DNA of 17,065 nucleotides from DAONLM01 sp035406685 (GCA_035406685.1 DAONLM010000041.1:1-17065); one strand, 5' to 3'; shown: positions 8,240 through 16,065, numbered from the stretch's first letter. Program-made: numbers and translations. The notes: a model not told the origin generated them from the letters alone.

Positions 8240-8770
8240 TCAATAATAGGTCTCAAAGCCCACTACCTGATGGCAATCGTTGTAGATTGCCTTGTAGAAT
8301 GGCGTTGTATTGCCCTCAAAGTGGGACAATTCTTTACTTTTCCACCATTTTTTTATATTCGTTAGTTTTAAGAATAACTTCAATGTTATTATAGAACACT
8401 TCTTCTCAAATCCAAGCATCCCCATTTTCTCATATTCTTCAATGAAAACTTCAAGAATTGTCCTAATCAATTTTGCCATGCTGAAAAAATTCAGGTCAGC
8501 ATGGACTTTCTTTAAAAACCTATAATCTTCTTTTGGCAAATAAAAATGAATAGAGTCATCTGCATCTATTCTTTCGTAAAAATTTCCATCCTCATGTCCG
8601 AAACAGTATCTTTTTTTGATCCTATCAGAGAACTTTTGCAATACATAGCAGATCAATTTTGATAGAGAAATATTCTCTTTTTTTGCTATGTTTGCAATCT
8701 TTTTTTTCATAGTAGAAGTAACTACAAAATGTAGTTCATGATCTTTTTTGTAATTTAATTTTGTATTCAT
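8240..8770 (-). CDS. Possible DNA-binding protein with two tandem RHH-like units
   Basis: The 176-residue basic protein belongs to no family I can name. Residues 11-50 have the ribbon-helix-helix rhythm: a strand (ELHFVVTS), a helix over MKKKIANIAKKEN, then SLSKLICYVLQKF. Residues 73-114 repeat it: strand (SIHFYLP), helix EDYRFLKKVHADLN, then SMAKLIRTILEVFIEEY. RHH proteins normally have one unit and dimerise; two units in one chain could form a pseudo-dimer. The tail (115-176) is basic and aromatic, with WW at 142-143 and a C-terminal TYY. The start follows a GGAGGA ribosome site. The gene is monocistronic, lies between inverted repeats, and has a decayed relative at 16517. Some Leptospira DUF1564 proteins have a loosely similar layout, but I cannot confirm kinship. 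Likely role: transcriptional regulator, possibly autoregulatory, or the gene of a small mobile element. Confidence 0.7.
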   Translation of the reverse strand: MNTKLNYKKDHELHFVVTSTMKKKIANIAKKENISLSKLICYVLQKFSDRIKKRYCFGHEDGNFYERIDADDSIHFYLPKEDYRFLKKVHADLNFFSMAKLIRTILEVFIEEYEKMGMLGFEKKCSIITLKLFLKLTNIKKWWKSKELSHFEGNTTPFYKAIYNDCHQVVGFETYY

Positions 8771-8797
8771 AATAAATCCTCCATAAAAAATATTTCT

Positions 8798-8868
8798 ATT
8801 ATATTAATCACAAAATTTTTGAAAAAATCCTTTACAAAATTTAAGAAAAAAATTAAAAGAATTTTGTC
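8798..8868 (-). promoter_or_regulatory. Possible -10 and iterated ACAAAATTT operator boxes of the RHH gene
   Basis: On the minus strand TATAAT at 8798-8803 lies about 28 bases before the start codon; the -35 region is poor (TTTTTC-like). Upstream are ACAAAATTT at 8810-8818 and 8834-8842 (24 bases apart) and the opposite orientation, AATTTTGTC, at 8860-8868. A fourth AATTTTGT (8918-8925) overlaps the -10 of the divergent parvulin promoter. Such repeated short boxes are typical of RHH operators, but the DNA is so AT-rich that chance is a real possibility. Confidence 0.35.
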
Positions 8869-8885
8869 TAAAAATAAAATCACAC
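8865..8885 (-). repeat. Right inverted repeat of the RHH cassette
   Basis: This is the reverse complement, with one mismatch, of 8125-8145. With the left copy it delimits a 761-bp unit containing only the 176-aa gene. The GTGTG bases are at the outer edges in both copies. I see no obvious target-site duplication directly outside the repeats. Confidence 0.7.
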
Positions 8886-8901
8886 TCAATTTTTTAAAAT
8901 A

Positions 8902-8930
8902 GTGACAAACTGAAAAAAATTTTGTATAAA
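8902..8930 (+). promoter_or_regulatory. Promoter of the parvulin lipoprotein gene
   Basis: GTGACA (8902-8907), then 17 bases, then TATAAA (8925-8930). Transcription would begin near 8936, leaving a leader of only about a dozen bases before the ATG at 8949; an AAGAG sequence may act as a weak ribosome site. The -35 lies 17 bases outside the right inverted repeat of the RHH cassette. Confidence 0.6.
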
Positions 8931-8948
8931 AAAACAAGAGATAATTGA

Positions 8949-10022
8949 ATGAAAAGAGTAATTATATTTATACTAATACTTTTAATATTTAACTCCTGCG
9001 ATAAAAAAAATATTATTAATGAATTAGATAAAAGTTATTTTAATTATAGTAAAGATTTTACTGAGAAATTAAATAGATTATCAGTATTAAATAAATTATT
9101 AGATCATAATAAAGAGATAATTCTTATAAAAACAGATCTTTTTTATATAACCAATCAATATGTTTTGCCATTTTTTTATTTTGAATTTGAGGAATACATT
9201 AGAGATCTCTCAGATGATTTGGTTTTTCCTTTATCAAAAGAGGAGATAGATGACTATTTTTTATATGTAGCAGAGTCAAGAGCAATTAATCAACTTATGC
9301 TTATTGAGGCTAAAAGTTATGGGATTGATGTTACTGAAGGTGATGTGACTGAAGAAATTAATTCTTTTTTAATAGAAGAAATGGAAGGCGATATAGAGGG
9401 TTTTAAAAATAGAATAAATAGCACAATGTTTAGCTATGATTTTTTTGAAAAAGAGAGAAAAGAGTCTCTTATAATTGAGAAATACAAGAAGGAGATTATT
9501 TTTAAAGATATAGAGCCAACTGATCATGAACTTTTTGAATACTATAATAATAATCCTTCATTGTCTACAGTAAGAGAGAGAGCTATAGTAAGACATATTT
9601 TAATCTTAACACAAAATCTTAATGAATCTCAGAAGAGAAAAAAGTATGAACTTATTAAAAATATTAGAGATATGGCTATTAAGGGGGCAGATTTTTCAGA
9701 ACTTGCAAAAAAGTATTCACAGGATGAGACAACTAATAAGTCTGGCGGTAGGGTAGGGGAGTATATTGAGAGAGGTCAGACTTTTAAGGAGTTTGAAGAT
9801 GCTGCTTTTAATACGATTGATGGTGGAATAAGTGATATAATAGAGACAGAATATGGATATCATATTTTAAAAGTGGATAAAATAGAAAAAGAAAAGAGAT
9901 TAACATTTGAAGAGGTTAAGGATAAAATTTACGAAATTGTTAAAATGGATAAAGAGATGCTTGCCTTTGAACAGGGAAAAGAGAGATTAAAAAAGAAATA
10001 TCATTTTAAGATGGTGTTTTAA
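8949..10022 (+). CDS. Lipoprotein parvulin-type peptidyl-prolyl isomerase (SurA/PrsA-like)
   Basis: The 357-residue protein has a lipoprotein signal peptide (MKRVIIFILILLIFNSC) with C17 as the likely lipidated residue in a loose FNSC lipobox. Residues 25-205 form a helical chaperone-like N-region, as in SurA and PrsA. Residues 209-310 are a parvulin domain: RHILIL with H216, then ADFSELAKKYSQDE, SGGRVGEY (265-272), EFEDAAFN, and YGYHILKV (302-309) with H305. A C-terminal helical segment follows. Such proteins assist folding of exported or outer-membrane proteins in the periplasm, fitting the two barrel genes in the window. It has its own promoter and stands alone between the divergent RHH gene and cysS. 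The isomerase call is firm; assignment to SurA versus PrsA is not possible from sequence reading. Confidence 0.9.
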   Translation: MKRVIIFILILLIFNSCDKKNIINELDKSYFNYSKDFTEKLNRLSVLNKLLDHNKEIILIKTDLFYITNQYVLPFFYFEFEEYIRDLSDDLVFPLSKEEIDDYFLYVAESRAINQLMLIEAKSYGIDVTEGDVTEEINSFLIEEMEGDIEGFKNRINSTMFSYDFFEKERKESLIIEKYKKEIIFKDIEPTDHELFEYYNNNPSLSTVRERAIVRHILILTQNLNESQKRKKYELIKNIRDMAIKGADFSELAKKYSQDETTNKSGGRVGEYIERGQTFKEFEDAAFNTIDGGISDIIETEYGYHILKVDKIEKEKRLTFEEVKDKIYEIVKMDKEMLAFEQGKERLKKKYHFKMVF

Positions 10023-10071
10023 ATATATATTTAATATATTAAGATAAAACGTTAATTATAAAAAATATATA

Positions 10072-10085
10072 ATACGACAATTGTC
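10072..10085 (-). repeat. Intergenic palindrome GACAATTGTC, copy 2
   Basis: The 12-bp perfect palindrome CGACAATTGTCG (10075-10086) lies between the parvulin gene and cysS. Read on the minus strand, GACAATTGTCGTAT is identical over 14 bases to 16082-16095. A third copy of the 10-bp core is at 4161-4170 inside the phosphoesterase gene. It may be a protein-binding site; no regulator is identified. Confidence 0.5.
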
Positions 10086-10101
10086 GCACTTTTTGAATAT
10101 T

Positions 10102-10151
10102 AGCCTAAATAAGATCGGTTAAAATACTTTATTTCAATTAACAGGCTTTTT
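10102..10151 (+). terminator. Weak candidate terminator after the parvulin gene
   Basis: AGCCT (10102-10106) can pair with AGGCT (10143-10147), followed by a short T run. An imperfect inner pairing (AAATAAG with CTTTATTT) may extend it, but the arms are unevenly spaced. It lies 80 bases after the parvulin stop and upstream of the cysS promoter. It is the only hairpin plus T-tract I find in this gap. Confidence 0.3.
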
Positions 10152-10195
10152 AAAATATATTAATTAAATGCCATTTTTTAAAAAATAAAATTTTT

Positions 10196-10224
10196 TTGAC
10201 AAAAAGAGAAAATTTAAGTATATA
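10196..10224 (+). promoter_or_regulatory. Sigma70-type promoter for the cysS operon
   Basis: A perfect TTGACA (10196-10201), a 17-base spacer and TATATA (10219-10224). The leader to the cysS ATG is about 70 bases and ends in an AAGGAAGG ribosome site. I see no T-box-like structure in this short leader. No comparable promoter is seen in the short gaps further down the five-gene run. Confidence 0.8.
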
Positions 10225-10299
10225 TCTATTTCAAAAAACTTTTGCAAGATAAGTGAAATAGTGAAATATATAGGGTGAAACCTTAAGGAAGGAAGAATA

Positions 10300-11763
10300 A
10301 TGGGATTAAAAATATATAATTCATTAACAAGAGAAAAAGAGGAATTCAAGCCACTTGACCCACCATTTGTAAAAATGTATGTTTGTGGGCCAACTGTTTA
10401 TGGGCATTCACATTTGGGACATGCAAGAAGTTATGTAACATTTGATATTCTTTATCGTTATCTTAGTTTTAAAGGATTTAAAGTAAAATATGTTCAGAAT
10501 ATTACAGATGTTGGACATCTTGTTGGTGATAGGGATACTGGTGAAGATAAAATAGCAAAACAGGCTAAAAAAGAGCAGCTTGATCCTTATGAAATTGCAT
10601 ATAAGTATGAGGTTTCATATTTTGAAGATATGGATAGGCTGAATATTTTAAGGCCAAATATAAGTTGCAGGGCAACAGGTCATATTATTGATATGATTGA
10701 GCATATCGAGAAACTTATAAATAAGGGATATGCTTATGTGACACAAGAAGGAAATGTCTATTTCGATGTAAGAAAATTTAAAGATTATGGCAAACTTTCA
10801 AATAGAAAAGTAGAGGAGTATCAGGAGGGGGATAGAATAGAAATAGCAAAAGATAAAAAGAATCCTTATGATTTTGCCTTGTGGAAAAAAGCATCTCCTG
10901 AACATATTATGCAATGGAATTCTCCATGGGGAAGAGGATATCCGGGTTGGCATATTGAATGCTCTGTAATGTCTTCAAAATATCTTGGGGAAACACTAGA
11001 TATTCATGGCGGTGGGCTTGAGAATATGTTTCCTCATCATGAATGTGAAATAGCTCAATCAGAAGCATTGACAGGTAAACCTTTTGTAAGATATTTTGTT
11101 CATCATAATATGCTTACTGTAAATGGGACAAAGATGGGCAAATCTCTTGGCAATTTTATAATTTTAAAAGATCTATTTAAAAAAGTAGAGCCAATGGTTT
11201 TAAGATTTTATATTTTACAGGGACATTATAGAAGTCCTCTTGACTTTACAGATCAGGCAATGGATGCAGCAAAAAATGGTTATCAGAGAATGAAAAATTC
11301 TATTTTCTCTTTACAAAAATATCTTACTTCTTTAAATATAGATAGTTATAATAATGGTTATCTTGAATCAAAATATTCTGATGTTAATAATATCGCTAAA
11401 AATTTTTTTGAAGCCCTTGATGATGATTTAAATACTGCTGTTTCTATTTCAGAAATATTTGAAATGTTAAAAATATCAAACATAGAGTTAGCAAGTAATA
11501 AGCCAGATATAGAAAAATTGATATTAATAAATTCTTTTATAAAAGATGGATTTGAGAAAATATTGGGTTTTAGAGATGTCCTTGTTGATGAGTGCGACAA
11601 TTCTCAGAATATTGAGGACAAACTAATTGAGTTAATAATAAACCTTAGAGCAGAGTTTAAGAAAAATAAAAATTTTGAGATGTCTGATAAAATAAGAGAT
11701 AACTTAAAAGAATTAGGGATAACATTAAAAGATGGTAAAGATGGAACAACCTGGATAAGATAA
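10300..11763 (+). CDS. cysS: Cysteine--tRNA ligase
   Basis: The 487-residue class I aminoacyl-tRNA synthetase charges tRNA-Cys with cysteine using ATP in the cytoplasm. It is full length for the family. Visible signatures: YVCGPTVYGH with zinc-ligand C29; the HIGH-box HLGH (38-41); YVQNITDVGH (64-73); GRGYPGWHIECSVMS with C221; HGGGLENMFPHHECEIAQSEA with zinc ligands around H246 and E250; and the KMSKS-box as KMGKS (278-282). The C-terminal region (about 340-487) is the usual helical DALR-type and tail domain. The start is set by an AAGGAAGG ribosome site just before the ATG. It leads a run of envelope genes with gaps of 25, 28, 9 and 1 bases, so a housekeeping promoter may drive all five. 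No defect is seen. Confidence 0.97.
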   Translation: MGLKIYNSLTREKEEFKPLDPPFVKMYVCGPTVYGHSHLGHARSYVTFDILYRYLSFKGFKVKYVQNITDVGHLVGDRDTGEDKIAKQAKKEQLDPYEIAYKYEVSYFEDMDRLNILRPNISCRATGHIIDMIEHIEKLINKGYAYVTQEGNVYFDVRKFKDYGKLSNRKVEEYQEGDRIEIAKDKKNPYDFALWKKASPEHIMQWNSPWGRGYPGWHIECSVMSSKYLGETLDIHGGGLENMFPHHECEIAQSEALTGKPFVRYFVHHNMLTVNGTKMGKSLGNFIILKDLFKKVEPMVLRFYILQGHYRSPLDFTDQAMDAAKNGYQRMKNSIFSLQKYLTSLNIDSYNNGYLESKYSDVNNIAKNFFEALDDDLNTAVSISEIFEMLKISNIELASNKPDIEKLILINSFIKDGFEKILGFRDVLVDECDNSQNIEDKLIELIINLRAEFKKNKNFEMSDKIRDNLKELGITLKDGKDGTTWIR

Positions 11764-11788
11764 AAATGTAATTTTTAAAAGGGAATGT

Positions 11789-12541
11789 ATGAAAAACTTT
11801 AAAAAAAGTATATTAATTATTATATTTCTTATTTTTTTATCTCAATTTACTTTTTCAGATGAGAAAAAAAAATTTTTTGGCTGGAATACGACTGTAAATA
11901 TTCTTATTAATATGGGGATATCTTACAATTTTAAAATCTCCACAGATTATAATAATCAGGCTCAACTCTTTTCATTGGATATACCTTTTAGTGTTGGAGT
12001 TGATACAAGATTTATAGAATGGTTTTCATTATATGGATTACTTGAGTTTAGTTATTCATTAAATTCATACAAGATACCATTTTTGAATAAAGAAAATTTA
12101 TATTATATCCATAGTATGTATATAAGGCTTCCTTTTATTGTAAGATTTTATCCACTAGTTTATAAGAGTGATGACTATGCTAATTTTTATCTTAGTGCAG
12201 GTCTTATATTACATTTTTGGCCTTTAAATTATTACTGGATTCAGAGGGAAAGCAGTAATTTTATTGGAAATTCATATTTTGATAATAATCAATTTATGCC
12301 CCCTGTTAATTCATATAGCATAGTAAATACAGGTATAAGACTCTCTATTGGTAACCAATTCAACATGTCAAAAAGGGGATTGTTTGGGCTTGAATTATAC
12401 TTTTTATATCTATTTCTTCCTTATGTGAATGGCTATTATTTTAATAATAATTATAATATTGGCGGTCCTATTATTCTGGAATTTACAGCATCAGTGGGAA
12501 TAATAATTACATTTGGTATCAGGGTAAAAGGGGAAGAATAA
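11789..12541 (+). CDS. Small predicted outer-membrane beta-barrel protein
   Basis: The 250-residue protein has a signal peptide (MKNFKKSILIIIFLIFLSQFTFS, cleavage near residue 23) followed by amphipathic strands rich in Tyr, Phe and Asn with short turns, typical of an 8-10 stranded barrel. Examples are YGLLEFSYSLNSYKIPF, YIRLPFIVRFYPLVY and a late GIIITFGIRV strand. It ends GEE rather than in an aromatic residue. A GGGA ribosome site precedes the ATG. It lies 25 bases after cysS and 28 bases before the AlgI-like gene, so it may belong to the polymer-modification unit, for example as an outer-membrane conduit; this is inferred from position only. Confidence 0.7.
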   Translation: MKNFKKSILIIIFLIFLSQFTFSDEKKKFFGWNTTVNILINMGISYNFKISTDYNNQAQLFSLDIPFSVGVDTRFIEWFSLYGLLEFSYSLNSYKIPFLNKENLYYIHSMYIRLPFIVRFYPLVYKSDDYANFYLSAGLILHFWPLNYYWIQRESSNFIGNSYFDNNQFMPPVNSYSIVNTGIRLSIGNQFNMSKRGLFGLELYFLYLFLPYVNGYYFNNNYNIGGPIILEFTASVGIIITFGIRVKGEE

Positions 12542-12569
12542 AAAAAATTAGAAGTTATAAGGCAGTAGA

Positions 12570-13988
12570 ATGTTATTTCCTACAATTGAATTTGGGATAT
12601 TTTTTATAATAGTCTGGGTTGTCAGTTTTCTATTAAGAAATAATCTTTATGGGAAAAAAATATTTCTTACAATAGCAAGTTATTTTTTTTATGGATACTG
12701 GGATTTTAGATTCTGTTTTTTATTGTTTTTCTCCTCTACAATTAATTATATTGCTGGCTTATTAATAGAAAAATTAGAAAAAGAAAGAGTAAAAAAGAGT
12801 GTTCTAATCTTTTCGATAGTGATAAATTTAGGAATACTTGGCTTTTTTAAATACTATAATTTCTTTATTTCATCTTTTAATAATCTTATTTTTAAGTTAG
12901 GATTTACTAATGGTTTACCGGTTTTAAACATTATTTTACCAGTAGGGATATCTTTCTTTACATTTCAGGCATTGAGTTATGTAATAGATGTTTATAGAAA
13001 AGAGATAAAAGCATCAGAATCTTTAATAGACATATTATTATATATCTCTTTTTTCCCACAACTTGTTGCAGGTCCAATTGTAAGGGCAAAGGATTTTTTA
13101 CCACAATTGTCGCAACATACTCCTACCAGTATTAAATATGATAGAGCCTTTATATTGATAACCACGGGTCTATTTAAAAAAATGATTGTTGCAAACTATT
13201 TAGGATCTCTACTTGTAGATAAGGTATTTGATAATCCAGCAGAATATGCCTCTATTGAATTACTTTTTGCTGTTTATGGTTATGCTATTCAGATATACTG
13301 TGATTTTTCTGCTTATAGCGACATTGCGATTGGTATTGCATATCTATTGGGATATGAGTTTCCTAAAAATTTTAATCACCCTTACAGAGCAGAAAGTTTA
13401 CAGGATTTCTGGAGAAGATGGCACATATCACTCTCAAATTGGCTTAAAGACTATCTATACATACCTCTCGGCGGTTCAAGAAATGGTAAATTAAATACAT
13501 ATAAAAACCTACTGATCACAATGCTTTTAGGTGGTTTATGGCATGGGGCTAACTGGACATTTATTATATGGGGTGTTTTACACGGTGGATTTTTAGCAAT
13601 TGAGAGATTTTTTAAAGAGAAGTTTTTTAATGATGTATATCATAAAAAAACTCTTATTGTAAGAATATTTCAGATAGCAGGAATATTTCATTTTGTATGT
13701 TTTTGCTGGATATTTTTTAGATCAAACTCTTTAGAAAATGTTTTCTCTTATTTAAAAGGATTTTTGAATTTTAATAAGCAAATTACCATACTTTCTCCAT
13801 TTTTATTAATACTTATAATTGGTGGCATTGCTTCTCAATTTGTACCGGAAAAATTTTCAGATAAGGTGAGAGGATTATTTAATAGGCTTCCAGTAATAGC
13901 ACAGGGGATAGTACTTGGTATATATTTCTTGGGATTAAGTATCTTATCCTCTGAGGGGGTTGCTCCTTTTATATACTTTCAATTTTAG
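12570..13988 (+). CDS. AlgI-like MBOAT O-acyltransferase
   Basis: The 472-residue multi-pass inner-membrane protein, about the usual length for AlgI relatives, is predicted to move acyl (normally acetyl) groups across the membrane for polymer O-acetylation. Family motifs in order: GFFKYYNFF (91-99); LPVGISFFTFQALSYVIDVYR (about 123-143); FPQLVAGPIVRAKDFLPQL (162-180); YCDFSAYSDIAIGIAYLLGY (243-262); FWRRWHISLSNWLKDYLYIPLGG (about 280-302) with conserved H285; and GGLWHGANW (321-329) with the catalytic His H325. It is followed after nine bases by an SGNH-type protein, the common partner that transfers the acyl group to the final acceptor. The acceptor is not shown by the sequence: alginate genes are absent, so peptidoglycan, teichoic-type polymer or exopolysaccharide are all possible. 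I therefore give no gene symbol. Confidence 0.93.
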   Translation: MLFPTIEFGIFFIIVWVVSFLLRNNLYGKKIFLTIASYFFYGYWDFRFCFLLFFSSTINYIAGLLIEKLEKERVKKSVLIFSIVINLGILGFFKYYNFFISSFNNLIFKLGFTNGLPVLNIILPVGISFFTFQALSYVIDVYRKEIKASESLIDILLYISFFPQLVAGPIVRAKDFLPQLSQHTPTSIKYDRAFILITTGLFKKMIVANYLGSLLVDKVFDNPAEYASIELLFAVYGYAIQIYCDFSAYSDIAIGIAYLLGYEFPKNFNHPYRAESLQDFWRRWHISLSNWLKDYLYIPLGGSRNGKLNTYKNLLITMLLGGLWHGANWTFIIWGVLHGGFLAIERFFKEKFFNDVYHKKTLIVRIFQIAGIFHFVCFCWIFFRSNSLENVFSYLKGFLNFNKQITILSPFLLILIIGGIASQFVPEKFSDKVRGLFNRLPVIAQGIVLGIYFLGLSILSSEGVAPFIYFQF

Positions 13989-13997
13989 GATTTTTTT

Positions 13998-14975
13998 ATG
14001 GAGAGAAAATATTGTTATAAGGATGTTATAATTGTAATAATCATTATAATATTTTTTACCTTATTTTTTAATTCAAAAGGATATATAAATTGGGCTATAA
14101 ATTTAAAGTCAGTTGTTTTTAAAAAGATCTTTTTAAATATTTTGACTCCTGTGGATAAAATAGCAAATATTCTTTATCTTGATTCTATATATCTTAATTT
14201 AAGAGGGCTTTTTCTTTCTTTAATTAAAGATAGGGATAAAGATAAAAGCGGGGATATCCCCCTTGAAAAAGATCAAGAAGAGTCAGAGATTAATTATTCT
14301 ACTAAAAATCCATTAAAAATAATTATGCTTGGAGATTCAATGATAAAAGAATCGATCTCAATGGCTTTTTTAAAATTAACAAAAGATAATAAAGAATTAA
14401 CTACCTATGTTTCTGCCTTTTATTCTTCTGGGCTCTCAAGAATTGATGCCTTTGATTGGTTTAAACAACTTGATTCAGATCTTATTAATAAATATGATTT
14501 TGCCGTGATTATGCTTGGGATGAATGATGCTCAGGATATTATAGAAAATGATAGAAGAATTATCCTATTTACAGAAGAGTGGAATAAAATATACAAAGAC
14601 AGGCTCAATCTATTTATTCAAAAGATAAATAGCAATGTTAAAAAGATAGTATGGATAGGTCTTCCATTTATGCGGGATAAGGGATATAATGAGAGAATGA
14701 TAAAATTAAATAACCTTATAAAAGAAGAATGCAATAAGTATGATAATCTATTTTTTCTTGACCCAAATAAGATTTTGTATAATAATGAAGGATATAAAGA
14801 GTATATAAAAATTAAAGATAAATTTGTGCAGGTAAGAATATATGATGGTAAACATTTTACAAAGGATGGTGCTATTTTAATAATGGAAGAGTTGATAAAG
14901 ATAATATACAATAGTTTTAAATTTGAGACTCCTGTAAATATAAATAGATCTCAAATGATCGATTTAATTTATTAA
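13998..14975 (+). CDS. Membrane-anchored SGNH hydrolase-fold protein (O-acetyltransferase partner)
   Basis: The 325-residue protein has an N-terminal signal-anchor (about 9-24), placing the rest in the periplasm, then a low-complexity charged linker (about 77-102) and an SGNH domain. Motifs: LGDSM (111-115) with nucleophile S114; VIMLGMNDAQD (170-180) with the block-III G-x-N-D; IVWIGLPFM (217-225); and the D-x-x-H block DGKH (283-286), D283 and H286. All triad positions appear intact. It resembles DUF459-type and AlgJ/AlgX/PatB-like partners of MBOAT proteins, which take acetyl groups from the MBOAT and place them on a polymer or remove them. The start follows AGGA, which overlaps the AlgI-like stop. 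Direction of reaction (transferase versus esterase) cannot be told from sequence. Confidence 0.85.
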   Translation: MERKYCYKDVIIVIIIIIFFTLFFNSKGYINWAINLKSVVFKKIFLNILTPVDKIANILYLDSIYLNLRGLFLSLIKDRDKDKSGDIPLEKDQEESEINYSTKNPLKIIMLGDSMIKESISMAFLKLTKDNKELTTYVSAFYSSGLSRIDAFDWFKQLDSDLINKYDFAVIMLGMNDAQDIIENDRRIILFTEEWNKIYKDRLNLFIQKINSNVKKIVWIGLPFMRDKGYNERMIKLNNLIKEECNKYDNLFFLDPNKILYNNEGYKEYIKIKDKFVQVRIYDGKHFTKDGAILIMEELIKIIYNSFKFETPVNINRSQMIDLIY

Positions 14976-14976
14976 G

Positions 14977-16065
14977 ATGATTTTAACTGGAGATGATTTA
15001 AAATTTATCTATTTTGCTACTCATACATCTCTTAATTTTAATGAGATAAATAAAATAGCCTCTTTTTATGATAATATTGTAGAGGTAATAAATACAATAA
15101 ATAAAAAATCCCTCATAGATAGAGAGAGGGATTGGTTTCTGTATGATTATCTATTTAAAAAAAATAATCTTTTTTATGGCAAAAAGATAGTTTTATTAAA
15201 AGAGAGTGAGATAAAAAAATGGGGTATAATTACTCATGTTTGTGATAATGGGTATAATTATCTATTACAGATCATAGAGAATCATGCCTTTTGTAAAAAT
15301 TGCTGCATTCAATTTTTTCCAAAGATATGGTGGGATCATCCAAATAGAATGAACTATTCTTATACAGAAATAAAGTATTTTCCAGTTGTTAAGACAAAAA
15401 AACCAGAAATTTCAAAAGAGTATTATGAAAAACTTATGAGTTATGGTGTTGACGAGAGGATTTTAGATTTAGCACTATCTGTTATGTTTTCTGAAAATGA
15501 ACTTGAATATGTATTAAATACAAGGAATTATGATAAGATTAATCCTCCGCCAGCGGTTAATATTCATTCAAAATTGATTTTTGCTTATAACTTATGGAAG
15601 GTAAGGCCAGTAAAGAATATAGGAACTTTTTCAAAATTTCATCAATATTTTTTTCATAATTGCCTTAATGGTAATATAAAAATACTTTTTTCAGAAAGAT
15701 ATTTTTATCCCTGGTGTCCGGATTGTCTTACAAAGTTTATTCCAGAAGATGATTATTATGCTCTTGATAATTTTAAAAATAGGGAACTGATAAAGACATT
15801 TTTAAATTATGATTTTATAAAAAATGATAATAAAATTGTAAGAAAAAAACATATAACTTCTTTTGATTTTCTTATTGATTATAATCTTTCAATTCTTAAT
15901 CTATCACGGGATTGCTCTATTGAGAATATAAAAGATTCATTTAGAAAATTGAGTAAAATTTATCATCCAGATGCAGGAGGGGATCCAGATATGTTTAAAC
16001 AGATATTAAAGGCTAAAAACTGGCTTATAAAAAATTATAGTTTGTTTAAAAAAGAGGTGAAGTAG
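14977..16065 (+). CDS. C-terminal J-domain protein with duplicated Cys/His modules
   Basis: The 362-residue cytoplasmic protein starts one base after the SGNH stop, so translation is probably coupled; no good ribosome site is seen. Residues about 304-356 form a J-domain: LSILNLSRDCSIENIKDSFRKL, then YHPDAGGDPDMF with the HPD motif (330-332), and a final helix. J-domains stimulate Hsp70 (DnaK) ATPase; this one is at the C-terminus, unlike DnaJ, and there is no G/F or DnaJ zinc region. The N-terminal 300 residues contain two similar modules: H87-x-C89-x-N-G followed by C106-x2-C109, and H227-x-C229-x-N-G followed by C247-x2-C250. Each is followed by F-x-P and could bind zinc. The family is unknown to me. 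It may deliver specific clients, perhaps products of this operon, to DnaK. Confidence 0.8.
   Translation: MILTGDDLKFIYFATHTSLNFNEINKIASFYDNIVEVINTINKKSLIDRERDWFLYDYLFKKNNLFYGKKIVLLKESEIKKWGIITHVCDNGYNYLLQIIENHAFCKNCCIQFFPKIWWDHPNRMNYSYTEIKYFPVVKTKKPEISKEYYEKLMSYGVDERILDLALSVMFSENELEYVLNTRNYDKINPPPAVNIHSKLIFAYNLWKVRPVKNIGTFSKFHQYFFHNCLNGNIKILFSERYFYPWCPDCLTKFIPEDDYYALDNFKNRELIKTFLNYDFIKNDNKIVRKKHITSFDFLIDYNLSILNLSRDCSIENIKDSFRKLSKIYHPDAGGDPDMFKQILKAKNWLIKNYSLFKKEVK

Noticed and set aside
8262..8295. GGCAATC/GATTGCC hairpin near the 3' end of the RHH gene
   Set aside because: It lies inside the coding region, has no T-tract and fits codon content, so I do not call it a terminator.
10225..10299. 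Possible T-box or riboswitch in the cysS leader
   Set aside because: The leader is only about 70 bases and lacks T-box core sequences and a terminator/antiterminator pair.
14618..14911. Minus-strand frame within the SGNH gene, and 963-1193 within the first exported-protein gene
   Set aside because: Shadow frames of real genes with Ser/Ile/Phe-rich composition and no start context.
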